Assembly (NCBI RefSeq): GCF_003096095.1
Contig: NZ_CP015453.1
Coordinates: 434,001-498,000, forward strand
Length of the DNA stretch: 64,000 nt
Direction: 5' to 3'
From: Dietzia psychralcaliphila
GTDB lineage: Bacteria > Actinomycetota > Actinomycetes > Mycobacteriales > Mycobacteriaceae
Below are positions 20,448 to 29,180 of this stretch, piece by piece. The first letter of the stretch is position 1; every line of letters begins with the position of its first letter. The notes under the pieces were generated by a model, which was not told the DNA's origin, did not search any database, and saw nothing but the letters and a program-made list of their open reading frames with translations. A program made the position numbers and the translations under genes.

Positions 20448-21240
20448 CCAGCACAAGCGGATCGAGAAGGCCATCGAGCTCGACGCCACGCCGGAGGAGG
20501 TATGGGAGGCCGTCGCCACAGGTGAGGGGATGGCGTGCTGGTTCGTGCCACACCGGTTCGACCCACCGGAGGGAGGAGTCGGCGCCCGCGTCGTGTCCGA
20601 CTTCGGTTCGGGCAACATCTCCGAGGCCACGGTCCGCGAGTGGGAACCCGGGCGGCGCTATTCGTCCTCTGCGGACGGTCAGACGGAGGTCGTGGAGTTC
20701 CTCGTGGAGGGGCGGGACGGTGGCGGAGCGGTACTGCGGCTCATCCACAGCGGCATCACCGGTGAGGACTGGGAGGCCGAATACCACAGCCACGGTTGGG
20801 ACGGTTTTCTGGCGAACCTGCGCCGCTACTTCGAGCACTTCCGCGGGCTCGCGCCGGTCACCGTGTCGATCATCGCGTTCACCGAGCTCGACAAGGACGG
20901 CATCTGGGCGCTGTTCGACGGCGCGCTGGGCATCGACGGACAGCCGGCGGTCGGCGACACCGTGCACCTGACGCCCCACGGGCTCGATCCGATCGACGGC
21001 GTGGTGGAGGTGGCCGAACCGGGCAACCTCGGCATCCGCAGCGACCGCGGCGCCCACTTCTTCAGCGGTGACGGTGCGTGGGGGATGGTCACCGTCGTCC
21101 ACTACTTCTTCGGCGAGGGATTCGACCGCGACGCGCTCACCGCCGACTGGCAGCGCTGGGCCGACGGTCTCTTCCCGCCGCCGGCCGACTCGCCGACCGC
21201 CCCGCCGACCGCCCCGCCGACCGCCCCGCCGGCGGGCTAG
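20440..21240 (+). CDS. SRPBCC (AHSA1-like) domain protein
   Basis: The first 125 residues match the Aha1/START-like hydrophobic-ligand fold seen next to ArsR regulators (IEKAIELDATPEEVWEAVATGEGMACWFVPHRF). A second, weaker SRPBCC-like half follows, making 266 residues in all. ATG 20440 has a GAGGAGA ribosome-binding site inside the end of the regulator gene. The C-terminus carries a repeated Thr-Ala-Pro-Pro tail encoded by a 12-bp repeat. Ligand and function are unknown. Confidence 0.8.
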   Translation: MSDQHKRIEKAIELDATPEEVWEAVATGEGMACWFVPHRFDPPEGGVGARVVSDFGSGNISEATVREWEPGRRYSSSADGQTEVVEFLVEGRDGGGAVLRLIHSGITGEDWEAEYHSHGWDGFLANLRRYFEHFRGLAPVTVSIIAFTELDKDGIWALFDGALGIDGQPAVGDTVHLTPHGLDPIDGVVEVAEPGNLGIRSDRGAHFFSGDGAWGMVTVVHYFFGEGFDRDALTADWQRWADGLFPPPADSPTAPPTAPPTAPPAG

Positions 21241-21246
21241 CAGGCG

Positions 21247-22107
21247 TCAGCGGCGGGCGGCGGTCAGGCGTTCGCGACGCAACTGCTCGACCGCCGGCAC
21301 CTCGACGGGCGGCAGCGAGTCCACGCCCAACGCGCGGCACAGCAGCAGGTCCGCCAGCTCGGGGTTCCGCGCGAGCACCGGGCCGTGCATATAGGTCGCG
21401 ATCATCGAGCCCTGCACCACTCCCTCGACCCGCGTGCCCTCGACCGATCCGCCCGCGCGCGCGGGCTCACCGGCCGGGACGCCGTTGCCCACGCCCGAGG
21501 TCACCTGCCCCAGCGGAGCGGCATCGGGGCCCAGCACGGTGGCGCCCATGTGGTTCTCGAAGCCGGTCAGGGTCTGGGTGAGCCCGGCCAGCTCCGGCGC
21601 CACCACCAGCTCGCCGATCGAGCGCGTGGCCTGCGGCGAGGTGGTCACGTCCAGCAGGCCCAGCCCGGGCGCGCGGGAGCCGTCGGAGACCATGAACCAC
21701 TCGCCGAACACCTGCATCCCGGCGCAGATCGCCAGCACCGGCACCCCGCGCGCGACCGCCCGCTGCACGCCGGGCGAGCCCGACAGGTGCCGGGACGCGA
21801 GCTTCTGGGCGGTGTCCTCGCCGCCACCCACCGTGTAGACGTCACACGAGTCGGGAACGGCGTCGTCGAGGGTGATGCGGACGATCTCGGCGTCGTACCC
21901 GCGCCACCTCAACCGCTGGCGCAGGATCAGGGAGTTGCCGTCGTCGCCGTAGGTGCCCATCACGTCCGGGAGCACCAGACCGATGCGCACGGTCGACTCG
22001 GTGGGCCGTGGGGAATCGGGGGAGACGGTGTCGAGCGGTGAGGCGGAGGCCCCAGCGTCGCCGCCCGGGCCCTGGTTGGTGCGGGCGCCCTCGTCGTGTC
22101 CGGTCAT
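21247..22107 (-). CDS. gatD: Lipid II isoglutaminyl synthase, glutamine amidotransferase subunit
   Basis: GatD supplies ammonia to MurT for amidation of the D-Glu residue of lipid II. It is a class I glutaminase of the CobB/CobQ type (formerly annotated cobQ2). The nucleophile is Cys128 in LAICAGMQVFGEWF, and the catalytic His lies in ATYMHGPVLARNPELAD. ATG 22107 gives 286 residues, the first 38 being a Ser/Pro/Gly-rich extension. The gene lies 2 nt downstream of murT, matching the M. tuberculosis Rv3712-Rv3713 pair. Confidence 0.93.
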   Translation of the reverse strand: MTGHDEGARTNQGPGGDAGASASPLDTVSPDSPRPTESTVRIGLVLPDVMGTYGDDGNSLILRQRLRWRGYDAEIVRITLDDAVPDSCDVYTVGGGEDTAQKLASRHLSGSPGVQRAVARGVPVLAICAGMQVFGEWFMVSDGSRAPGLGLLDVTTSPQATRSIGELVVAPELAGLTQTLTGFENHMGATVLGPDAAPLGQVTSGVGNGVPAGEPARAGGSVEGTRVEGVVQGSMIATYMHGPVLARNPELADLLLCRALGVDSLPPVEVPAVEQLRRERLTAARR

Positions 22108-22109
22108 CG

Positions 22110-23396
22110 CTACTGCTCCTTCCGGGCGGCGATCGCGCGCCCGAGGTCGCGGAACGCGGTGTAGTTGGCAAGCACCTCGACCCGGCCGGGTGGGCATCGT
22201 CTGATCGCGGTCAGCGGGTCGGGCTCGAGCTGGTGCTCGACCCCGGCGTAGGTCAGGCGCACGGACAGGTCGGCGGCGCGCTCACCGGAGGCGTAGACAG
22301 ACACACCCTCGAAGCTCTCGAACCGCACGTCCCACAGCCAGGACAGGTCCACGCCGTCGGCCACCTGGCCGTTGACCGCGATCACCAGGCCGTCGGCGGA
22401 GGTGTCGATCATCCCGAGCGCCTCCTGCCACCCGGCCGGGTTCTTGGCCAGCAGTAGATGCGCGGCGCGGCCGTCGACGTCGACGGTCGAGTAGCGGCCC
22501 GCCACGTCGTCGACGCCCTCGACGGCCCGGACCGCGGCCATCGGGTCGGCCCCCATCGCCACGGCTGCGGCCACGGCCTGGGCGGCGTTGCCCCGGTTGG
22601 CCCGCCCCGGGATGGCCAGTGTCATGGGAGCGGTGAAGCCGTCGGGCCCGTGGATCGCGTCCTCGGTGACCCACCAGTCCGGCTCGGGCCGCGCGAAATG
22701 TCGACCGTCGGGCAGGGTGCCCTTCGCCTGCCAGTGCACGGCGCCGGTCTCGTCGACTGTGCGGGTGATCGGCTCACCGGTGCGCGGGCAGCTCACCGAG
22801 TCGCCGGCCCATGCGTTGCCGGCCGCCACCCACACCACCGACGGGTTGTCGAAGGCGACGGAGGTGATCATCACGTCGTCACAGTTGGCCACCACGGTGG
22901 CCTGCGGCTGCGCGGCCACACCGGCCCGCAGCCGCCGCTCGATGGAATTGATCTCGCCCACCCGGTCCAGCTGGTCGCGGCTCAGGTTGAGCAACACGAT
23001 CGCCTCGGGGGTGGTGTTCTCCGCGACCGCCGGCGTGTGCAGCTCGTCCACCTCGATCGCGGCCAGCGGGGCCGCCCGGTCGGCGCCGAGCGCGGACACG
23101 ATCCCGGCGTCCATGTTGTCGCCGTTGGCGTTGGAGGCCACCGGAGCCACCGTCGACAGCGCGGAGGCGACCATCCTCGTCGTCGTGGACTTGCCGTTGG
23201 TCCCGGTGACCAGCACGGTCCGCCGTCCGGCGGCGAGCTGGGACATCAGGCCGGGGTCCAGCTTGAGCGCGACCAGGCCGCCGATCATCCCGCCCGACCC
23301 GCGGCCGGACACCCGCGAGGCCCAGGTGGCCAGACGGGAGACGGCCACGGCTGCGCGGCCACGGGGGGTCAGTGCGGAGTGCGCGCGGGAACTCAT
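22110..23396 (-). CDS. murT: Lipid II isoglutaminyl synthase, Mur-ligase-like subunit
   Basis: MurT activates the D-Glu alpha-carboxylate of lipid II with ATP, for amidation by ammonia from GatD. It has 428 residues. The Mur-ligase P-loop VTGTNGKSTTTRM lies near residue 65, and the central and C-terminal ligase domains follow (NLSRDQLDRVGEI, LLLAKNPAGWQEAL). The region that in other MurT proteins holds a Cys4 zinc ribbon reads SCPRTGEPI...FARPEPDWW here, with only one cysteine evident. The neighbouring gatD confirms the role. Confidence 0.93.
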   Translation of the reverse strand: MSSRAHSALTPRGRAAVAVSRLATWASRVSGRGSGGMIGGLVALKLDPGLMSQLAAGRRTVLVTGTNGKSTTTRMVASALSTVAPVASNANGDNMDAGIVSALGADRAAPLAAIEVDELHTPAVAENTTPEAIVLLNLSRDQLDRVGEINSIERRLRAGVAAQPQATVVANCDDVMITSVAFDNPSVVWVAAGNAWAGDSVSCPRTGEPITRTVDETGAVHWQAKGTLPDGRHFARPEPDWWVTEDAIHGPDGFTAPMTLAIPGRANRGNAAQAVAAAVAMGADPMAAVRAVEGVDDVAGRYSTVDVDGRAAHLLLAKNPAGWQEALGMIDTSADGLVIAVNGQVADGVDLSWLWDVRFESFEGVSVYASGERAADLSVRLTYAGVEHQLEPDPLTAIRRCPPGRVEVLANYTAFRDLGRAIAARKEQ

Positions 23397-23423
23397 GCGA
23401 CGAGTCTAGGCAGGCGCACCGGT

Positions 23424-24524
23424 TCAGAAACGAACCGCACCGCCGAGCGCCCGGGCCACGTCGCGCCCGAGCCCGGAGATCACTTCGTCCTGGGTGCCGT
23501 AGGTGCCCGCGGCGGTGGAGATCACGGCGATCGAGTACCGGCCGGAGGCGGTGTTGATCACGGCGATGTCATGGTCCGTGGTGTCGGTCTCACCGGTCTT
23601 GTTGGCGCTCGATCCCTCGGGGAGGTGGGCCGGCAGCTTCCACAGCCGCTCCTGGCCGAGCATCAGGTCGAGCACGGTCCGCGCGACCGCGGGGTAGGTC
23701 AGGGCCTCGCTGCTGGGCGCCCGCCCGTCGGCGGCCCGGACCAGCTCGGTGAGGTACCCCACACTGCCGCGCGCGCTGACCCGGCTCCAGTCACCGGTCC
23801 ACTCCCCGCGGAAGGTCCCGCCGGTGTGGAACTCGTCGGCCAGGTCCACCCGGTCGGCCACGTCGTTGATCGCCTCGATCGGGTCGTCGGTGTCGGGCGC
23901 CTCGGGACCCCGCACGGAGAGGTCGTAGAGCAGGTTCGCGGCCTCGTTGTCCGAGACGGAGATCGCCTGCTCCAGCAGCTCGTCGAGGGGCCCGTAGGGG
24001 GTCTCGGCGGCGGGGTCGGCGTCCCAGGCCTCGAGCGCGGCCACCGCGTAGGCCACTTTGATCACCGAGGCGGCATAGCGGGGTTCGTCGTCCCCGGCGC
24101 ACACCACGCGCTCGTCGGGGGCGTCGATCGCCAGGACGCACGCCGCCAACTGGTGGCCCGACAGCCCCGCGTCGGCGACCGCCCCGGACAGCAGCGGACC
24201 CACCTCGCGCCAGCCGGACGGCACCGGCCGCACGCCGTGCGCGGGGTCCTCGACCCGGCCGTCCGGTACGGAGGCGGCGGGCTGAGATGATCCGGGCTCA
24301 GAAGGTCCGAGCTCAGAAGAGCCGGGGTGGGTGCTGGCCGACGCGGTGTCCGGGCGCACCAGCTCGGTCCCGGGTGCGGTCACCGCCACCCCCAGCAGCG
24401 CCGCCATGCACAGCGCGCCGTATCCGCTCGCGGTCAGGTGGAGCAGTCGACGGGTACGACGCCGCGCCCGAACCGGGGCATCCCGCAGGCGCGCCGCGGG
24501 AGTGTCCGACCGGTACCGCGCCAC
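23424..24524 (-). CDS. Serine hydrolase of the class A beta-lactamase fold
   Basis: This is a 366-residue penicillin-recognising-type enzyme with an Arg-rich N-terminus and a hydrophobic segment (about residues 27-50) that acts as signal or membrane anchor. A Ser/Pro/Gly linker follows. Catalytic motifs are Ser153-Val-Ile-Lys156 (SxxK), Ser191-Asp-Asn (SDN) and Lys309-Thr-Gly (KTG). The omega-loop ExxLN motif needed for class A deacylation is not evident, so true beta-lactamase activity is doubtful. The GTG at 24524 is chosen for its AGGAGAG ribosome-binding site; the much longer upstream open frame is antisense to the exonuclease gene. It may act on peptidoglycan precursors or esters. Confidence 0.8.
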   Translation of the reverse strand: MARYRSDTPAARLRDAPVRARRRTRRLLHLTASGYGALCMAALLGVAVTAPGTELVRPDTASASTHPGSSELGPSEPGSSQPAASVPDGRVEDPAHGVRPVPSGWREVGPLLSGAVADAGLSGHQLAACVLAIDAPDERVVCAGDDEPRYAASVIKVAYAVAALEAWDADPAAETPYGPLDELLEQAISVSDNEAANLLYDLSVRGPEAPDTDDPIEAINDVADRVDLADEFHTGGTFRGEWTGDWSRVSARGSVGYLTELVRAADGRAPSSEALTYPAVARTVLDLMLGQERLWKLPAHLPEGSSANKTGETDTTDHDIAVINTASGRYSIAVISTAAGTYGTQDEVISGLGRDVARALGGAVRF

Positions 24525-24791
24525 GTGCTCTCCTGGATCCGGCCGGACCGCCGACGGCCGGTGCGCTGATCTGACGGCGTCGACATTAGTCCGCCCGCGC
24601 GGCGCGGTGGAATCGGGCGGATGGACGGCAGGCGGCGGGAAGTCGGCGGGCAGGTCGGTCGGGAGTCTGCTGCGGGTCGGCGGGGAAGTCGCCCCGCACG
24701 TCGGCTGCGGTCCGGGATGTCGGGGCGGTCTGCCACGATAGGCGGCACGGACGGACGTGGTCGGCACGGACGGCGCGGGAGACGGGGTGAC

Positions 24792-25733
24792 ATGAGCGGC
24801 TGGGTGGTGGTGGACGTCGAGACGTCCGGGATGAGGCCGTCGGTCGACCGGGTGCTGTCGGTGGCGGCGGTGGTGATCGACGACGACGGCGAGGTGGTCG
24901 AGGAGTTCGCGACCCTGCTGAACCCGGGAGTCGACCCGGGGCCCGTCCACGTGCACGGCCTCACCCCGGCCCTCCTCGCCGGCAAACCACGCTTCGCCGA
25001 TGTGGCCGCGGACCTGGCCCGTGTGCTCGACGGCCGCACCGTGGTGGCGCACAACGCCACGTTCGACGCCTCCTTCCTGGCCTCCGAGGCGCGGCGGGCC
25101 GGACTCGAGCCGCCGCTGGAGCGGTTCCTGTGCACGCTGGACTTCGCGGGTCGGCTGCACCTGTCCACCGCCGACCTCAAGCTGGTCACGCTCGCCGCGC
25201 ACTTCGGGGTCGAACAGCGGGCCGCGCACGACGCCCACGACGACGCCCTGGTGCTGGCCGGGGTGTTCGCCGGGATGCTGCGGGTGGCCGCGGCCAAGGA
25301 CGTCCGGCCCACCGTGCGCGAACTCGCCGGGATGCTGGCGGACCCGGAGACCGGCTTCCTGGTCTCCCGCGTCTGGGCGGAGGCACTGGCCGCACCCCGG
25401 CTCTGGCGGCCGGCCGGGAGGCTGAAGCGCGGCGGCGGGCTGGTGCAGGGCATGGAGGTGGTCTTCACGCAGGACGTGGACCGCGACCCGGAGGAGATCG
25501 CCGGCCTCGTCGTCGAGTCCGGTCTCTACCTGGCCGACCGCATCTCCTCCCGCACCTCCCTGGCGGTGTGCGACGCCCCGGGCGCGGTCCGGGGCCGCGC
25601 GGCGTTCGCCCGCAAGAAGGGGCTCGAACTGGTCCCGTTCGCCCGGTTCGCCGAAATGCTGACCGACGTCACGCCCGGGCGGCCCGTCGCGGGCGCGCAG
25701 GCGGTGGACAGCGCGCAGGAGGCGCTCTTCTGA
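24792..25733 (+). CDS. DnaQ-like 3'-5' exonuclease with BRCT-like C-terminus
   Basis: This DEDDh exonuclease resembles the DNA polymerase III epsilon-like protein Rv3711c. Exo I is VVVDVETSG, Exo II is VVAHNATFDASFL and Exo III is HDAHDDALVL. The C-terminal 80 residues (VVFTQDVDRDPEEIAGLVVESG...RGRAAFARKKGLELV) look BRCT-like. It has 313 residues from ATG 24792. In mycobacteria, proofreading resides in DnaE1, so this protein is more likely an accessory repair exonuclease. Synteny with murT/gatD and leuA supports orthology to Rv3711c. Confidence 0.88.
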   Translation: MSGWVVVDVETSGMRPSVDRVLSVAAVVIDDDGEVVEEFATLLNPGVDPGPVHVHGLTPALLAGKPRFADVAADLARVLDGRTVVAHNATFDASFLASEARRAGLEPPLERFLCTLDFAGRLHLSTADLKLVTLAAHFGVEQRAAHDAHDDALVLAGVFAGMLRVAAAKDVRPTVRELAGMLADPETGFLVSRVWAEALAAPRLWRPAGRLKRGGGLVQGMEVVFTQDVDRDPEEIAGLVVESGLYLADRISSRTSLAVCDAPGAVRGRAAFARKKGLELVPFARFAEMLTDVTPGRPVAGAQAVDSAQEALF

Positions 25734-25846
25734 CCCAGGCCTTCTGACGGGCGCGTTCCGCATCGTGGGGCGCTGGTCCGAGGGGGCGCCGCGGAACTGA
25801 CATGATGGGCTGCGGCCCACATCGTCGACCACAGGAGTACCGCCCC

Positions 25847-27208
25847 GTGCCCGCACCCCAGAACGCCGCCGCCCGCGAGGTCTACGAGAAGGAGCGGGCC
25901 CACGTCCTGACCCCGTGGTCCGCCTGGGGCGCCAGCGACCCGATGGTCGTCACCGCCGCAGAGGGCTGCCACCTGACCGACGGCGACGGCAACCGCCTGC
26001 TCGACTTCACCTCCCAGCTGGTCAACACCAACATCGGCCACCAGCACCCCGTGGTGGTCAAGGCCATCCAGGACCAGGCCGCCGAGCTGTGCACCATCAA
26101 TCCCGCGCACGCCAACGCCGCCCGCGCCGAGGCCGCCCGGCTGATCGCCGAGGTCGCGCCCGCCGGCATGAACCGGGTGTTCTTCACCAACGCCGGCACC
26201 GAGGCCGTCGAGCACGCGATCCGCATGGCGCGCCGCCACACCGGCCGGCACAAGACCCTCTCGGCGTTCCGCAGCTACCACGGTGCCACCACCACCTCGA
26301 TGAACCTCACCGGCGACGCCCGCCGCTGGGCCAATGACATGGGCAACACCGGGGCCGTGCACTTCCACGCGCCCTACCTGTACCGGTCGCATTTCTACGC
26401 CGAGAACGAGAAGCAGGAATGCGACCGCGCGCTCGAGCACCTGGACTCGCTCATCGCACTCGAGGGCCCGGACCACTTCGCCGCCCTGATCATCGAGTCG
26501 GTGCCCGGCACGGTCGGCATCATGGTGCCGCCGGCCGACTACCTGCGCGGCGTGCGCGAGATCTGCGACAAGTACGGGATCGTCATGATCTGCGACGAGG
26601 TCATGTCCGGCTTCGGCCGCACCGGCGCCTGGCTGGCCCTGGACAACTTCCGCTCCGGCGACGACGACTGGGCCCCCGACCTCATCACCTTCGCCAAGGG
26701 CTCCAACTCCGGCTACGTCCCGCTGGGCGGGGTGATCCTGCACGACCGGATCGCCGCCTCCTTCGAGACCACCCCCTACACCGGTGGCCTGACCTACGCC
26801 GGGCACCCGCTGGCCTGCGCCTCCGTGGTGGCCACGATCAACCTGATGCGGGACGAGAAGATTGTCGAGAACGCCCGCTCCATCGGTGAGGACGTGATCG
26901 GCCCGCGCCTGCGCGAACTCGCCCGGAAGCACCCGTCGATCGGCGAGGTCCGAGGCCTGGGAGTGTTCTGGGCCGTGGAGATGGTGGCCGACCGCGAGAC
27001 ACGCGAGCCCCTGGCCCCCTACGGTGGGACATCGGAGGCCATGGCCAGGACCTTCGCCGCCGCCAAGTCCGACGGCGTGCTGTTGTTCATGAACTACAAC
27101 CGGTTCCACATCGTGCCGCCCTGCATCATCACGGCGGACGAGGCCAACGCGGGGCTCGACATCCTCGACCGCGCGCTCGATGTGGCCGATTCCTACGTGG
27201 GGAGCTGA
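25847..27208 (+). CDS. Class III PLP-dependent aminotransferase
   Basis: This 453-residue omega-aminotransferase family enzyme shows VFFTNAGTEAVEHAIRMAR as the PLP phosphate site, ICDEVMSGFGRTG with the cofactor Asp, and the PLP Lys in ITFAKGSNSGYVPLGG. The closest named relatives I recognise are taurine:pyruvate-type aminotransferases (start ERAHVLTPWSAWG), but substrate cannot be assigned. The GTG at 25847 follows an AGGAG ribosome-binding site. A holin-like membrane gene follows 6 nt downstream. Confidence 0.87.
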   Translation: MPAPQNAAAREVYEKERAHVLTPWSAWGASDPMVVTAAEGCHLTDGDGNRLLDFTSQLVNTNIGHQHPVVVKAIQDQAAELCTINPAHANAARAEAARLIAEVAPAGMNRVFFTNAGTEAVEHAIRMARRHTGRHKTLSAFRSYHGATTTSMNLTGDARRWANDMGNTGAVHFHAPYLYRSHFYAENEKQECDRALEHLDSLIALEGPDHFAALIIESVPGTVGIMVPPADYLRGVREICDKYGIVMICDEVMSGFGRTGAWLALDNFRSGDDDWAPDLITFAKGSNSGYVPLGGVILHDRIAASFETTPYTGGLTYAGHPLACASVVATINLMRDEKIVENARSIGEDVIGPRLRELARKHPSIGEVRGLGVFWAVEMVADRETREPLAPYGGTSEAMARTFAAAKSDGVLLFMNYNRFHIVPPCIITADEANAGLDILDRALDVADSYVGS

Positions 27209-27214
27209 CCGGAC

Positions 27215-27646
27215 ATGGCGCTGATACTGGGGTTGATCGTCAACGCGGTCGCCCTGTGGGTGGCGACGCTGATCGTGCCGGGGATCTCCCTGTACGAACC
27301 CGCCGCGGACGCCGGGATGGCCTCTGGCACCGCGGACAACGAGGTGAGCGTGCCGACCATCGCCGCGCTGCTCATCGTGGCCGTGGTGTTCACGCTGGTC
27401 AACGCGGTGATCAAGCCGATCGTGCAGCTGCTGTCCCTGCCGTTGACCATCCTCACGCTGGGGCTGTTCCTGCTGGTGGTCAACGCGCTGATGCTCATGC
27501 TCACCGGCTGGATCACCACCACGTTCCAACCCTTCGGGGCGCAGTACGTGGTGAGCGGGTTCTGGGCGGCGTTCTTCGGGGCGATCGTGATCGGCCTGGT
27601 CAACTGGGTGCTCGGCATGGTGATCCCCACGCGCGCCCGCGACTGA
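27215..27646 (+). CDS. Phage holin family 4 / YvlD-like membrane protein
   Basis: This 143-residue integral membrane protein has four hydrophobic segments and the YvlD-family signature VNAVIKPIVQLLSLPLTILTLGLF. Despite the family name, members are mostly chromosomal and not phage-related; their function is unknown. An insertion of about 25 polar residues after the first helix (ADAGMASGTADNEVSV) is slightly unusual. It is probably co-transcribed with the aminotransferase. Confidence 0.88.
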   Translation: MALILGLIVNAVALWVATLIVPGISLYEPAADAGMASGTADNEVSVPTIAALLIVAVVFTLVNAVIKPIVQLLSLPLTILTLGLFLLVVNALMLMLTGWITTTFQPFGAQYVVSGFWAAFFGAIVIGLVNWVLGMVIPTRARD

Positions 27647-27696
27647 GGCTGGCCCCTCGCGCGCCCGCGGTCCCTCGGGTGGCCCCGGCCGCTCGA

Positions 27697-27753
27697 CGAG
27701 AAGAGCGTTCCGAACACGTCGCCCGAGTGGGGGTGTTCGGAACGCTCTTCTCG
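27697..27753. terminator. Long bidirectional hairpin between convergent genes
   Basis: The arms at 27697-27717 and 27733-27753 are perfectly complementary over 21 bp (CGAGAAGAGCGTTCC... paired with ...GGAACGCTCTTCTCG), with a 15-nt loop. It sits between the ends of the convergent holin-like and phosphodiesterase genes, so it can terminate both. The stem core AGCGTTCCG is shared with the leuA terminator at 30621. Confidence 0.85.
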
Positions 27754-27778
27754 TGGGCGCGGCGGGCCCCGGGTCAGC

Positions 27779-28912
27779 TCACCCCTCGGCGGTGTACTGC
27801 GGCGGTAGCGCCAAGCCCCGCTCCGACATGAGGTCCCGCAGCCGGTCGGGATAGTCGGTGATGATCCCGTCGACCCCGATGTCCATGAGGTACTCCATGG
27901 TCGGAACGTTGTTCACCGTCCACGGGACGATCTTCAGACCGTGAGAGTGAGCGCTCTCGACCATCTCTTCCGTGACGTACGCCCGGCAGTCGCTCTCACC
28001 GACCGTGCAGCTCTGGTCGGGGTGGGTCGCGACCGGTGAGTAGGCGACCACACCGTCGATGGAGGCCGCGGCTGCGACGCCGTCACCGTCGAAGTCCCCG
28101 ATATCGATTCCTCCGAGCCACGGCGAGGGCTCGCCGGAGTCGATGCCGAGGAAGTCGTGGTTCGTCAGGGCCACGAGCGGGAGGGCCGGGGCGAGCTCGT
28201 GCATCGCCATCAGCGCGCCCCAGTCGAACGACTGGACCGTGATCTGCTGCTCGAGGCCCGAGTCGGCGATCTCCTCGTGGACCGCCGAGACGAACTTCTC
28301 GCGCGGGGCGGTCTGGTCCGGGGCCCCGGCCTCCACCTTCGTCTCGATGTTCATCCACACCCCGCCCGGCCCGTCGGCCCCGTGGGCCTTGACCAGGTCG
28401 AATAGCTCGGAGAGGAGCATCATCTTCTCACCCGGATGGGTCTGCTGCTCGGGGTACCCGGGACGACGGAGCGAACCACAGTCGAGCGTCCGGACCTGCT
28501 CGAGCGTGAGCTGGTGGATGTAGTTGTCCATGTACGGGAACAGGGGATCGCCCTCCACCCCGGGTGCGGTGTCCTGGCAGACGTCCGTCCGGGGCCGTCG
28601 GTCGTGCGTGACCACGACCGCGCCGTCGGCGGTGACCTGGGTGTCGAGTTCAAGGGTGGTCACGCCCAGTTCGAGCGCATGGGAGAACGCCTGCGGGGTG
28701 CTCTCGACATGGAGCCCCACGCCCCCGCGGTGCGCCTGGAGATCGAAGGCGCGCTCCCCGGCGCCGAGCGAGCCGAGGGCATCGAGTGAACCCAGCGGTC
28801 CGTCGGCGCCGAGCGATCCCGTCGCGGCGGTGGCGACGGTCAGGGATGAGGCGGTGAGGAGGCAACCGAGGGCGGTGCCTCCTACCGTGAAGAGGGCACG
28901 TGTGCTGCGCAT
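27779..28912 (-). CDS. Secreted glycerophosphodiester phosphodiesterase
   Basis: This enzyme hydrolyses glycerophosphodiesters to glycerol-3-phosphate and an alcohol. A Sec-type signal peptide occupies the first 30 residues (TRALFTVGGTALGCLLTASSLTVATAATG). The GDPD TIM barrel carries the motif QAHRGG...ESTPQAF, the metal and acid residues ELDTQVTADGAVVVTHD, and a late VPWTVN. ATG 28912 is chosen because GAGG precedes it; a second ATG 30 nt upstream is possible. The protein is 377 residues. It is preceded by an untranslated gap of about 270 bp toward the next gene. Confidence 0.88.
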   Translation of the reverse strand: MRSTRALFTVGGTALGCLLTASSLTVATAATGSLGADGPLGSLDALGSLGAGERAFDLQAHRGGVGLHVESTPQAFSHALELGVTTLELDTQVTADGAVVVTHDRRPRTDVCQDTAPGVEGDPLFPYMDNYIHQLTLEQVRTLDCGSLRRPGYPEQQTHPGEKMMLLSELFDLVKAHGADGPGGVWMNIETKVEAGAPDQTAPREKFVSAVHEEIADSGLEQQITVQSFDWGALMAMHELAPALPLVALTNHDFLGIDSGEPSPWLGGIDIGDFDGDGVAAAASIDGVVAYSPVATHPDQSCTVGESDCRAYVTEEMVESAHSHGLKIVPWTVNNVPTMEYLMDIGVDGIITDYPDRLRDLMSERGLALPPQYTAEG

Positions 28913-29180
28913 GGGGAACCTCGCCGGAAGTGGGATCGGCATTCCGGGTGGGCCCCGGTTGCCACTTGCCGACGAGACGTTATGCGGCGTCGCCTACGGG
29001 CGGTTCGACCCGGAGTGAACACGGGGTGACGAGTGAGACAGCCTTGGGGGCAAGGGGAGTGACGTGCGCTCTGGTGCGGCCTCGGGAGGGCGGAGTCCGC
29101 TACTCCCGTGCCGGGCTCGCCGTTCGGATTCGTCCGGATAGCGGGCCCTGCACGGAAGTAGCGGAGTCGTCAGACGGAAG

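Noticed and set aside
24525-25856. Long upstream extension of the serine hydrolase frame
   Set aside because: It is antisense to the dnaQ-like gene; the GTG at 24524 has a clear ribosome-binding site followed by a signal-like N-terminus.
27215-27646. Prophage holin
   Set aside because: The YvlD-like family is mostly chromosomal, and no other phage gene is nearby.
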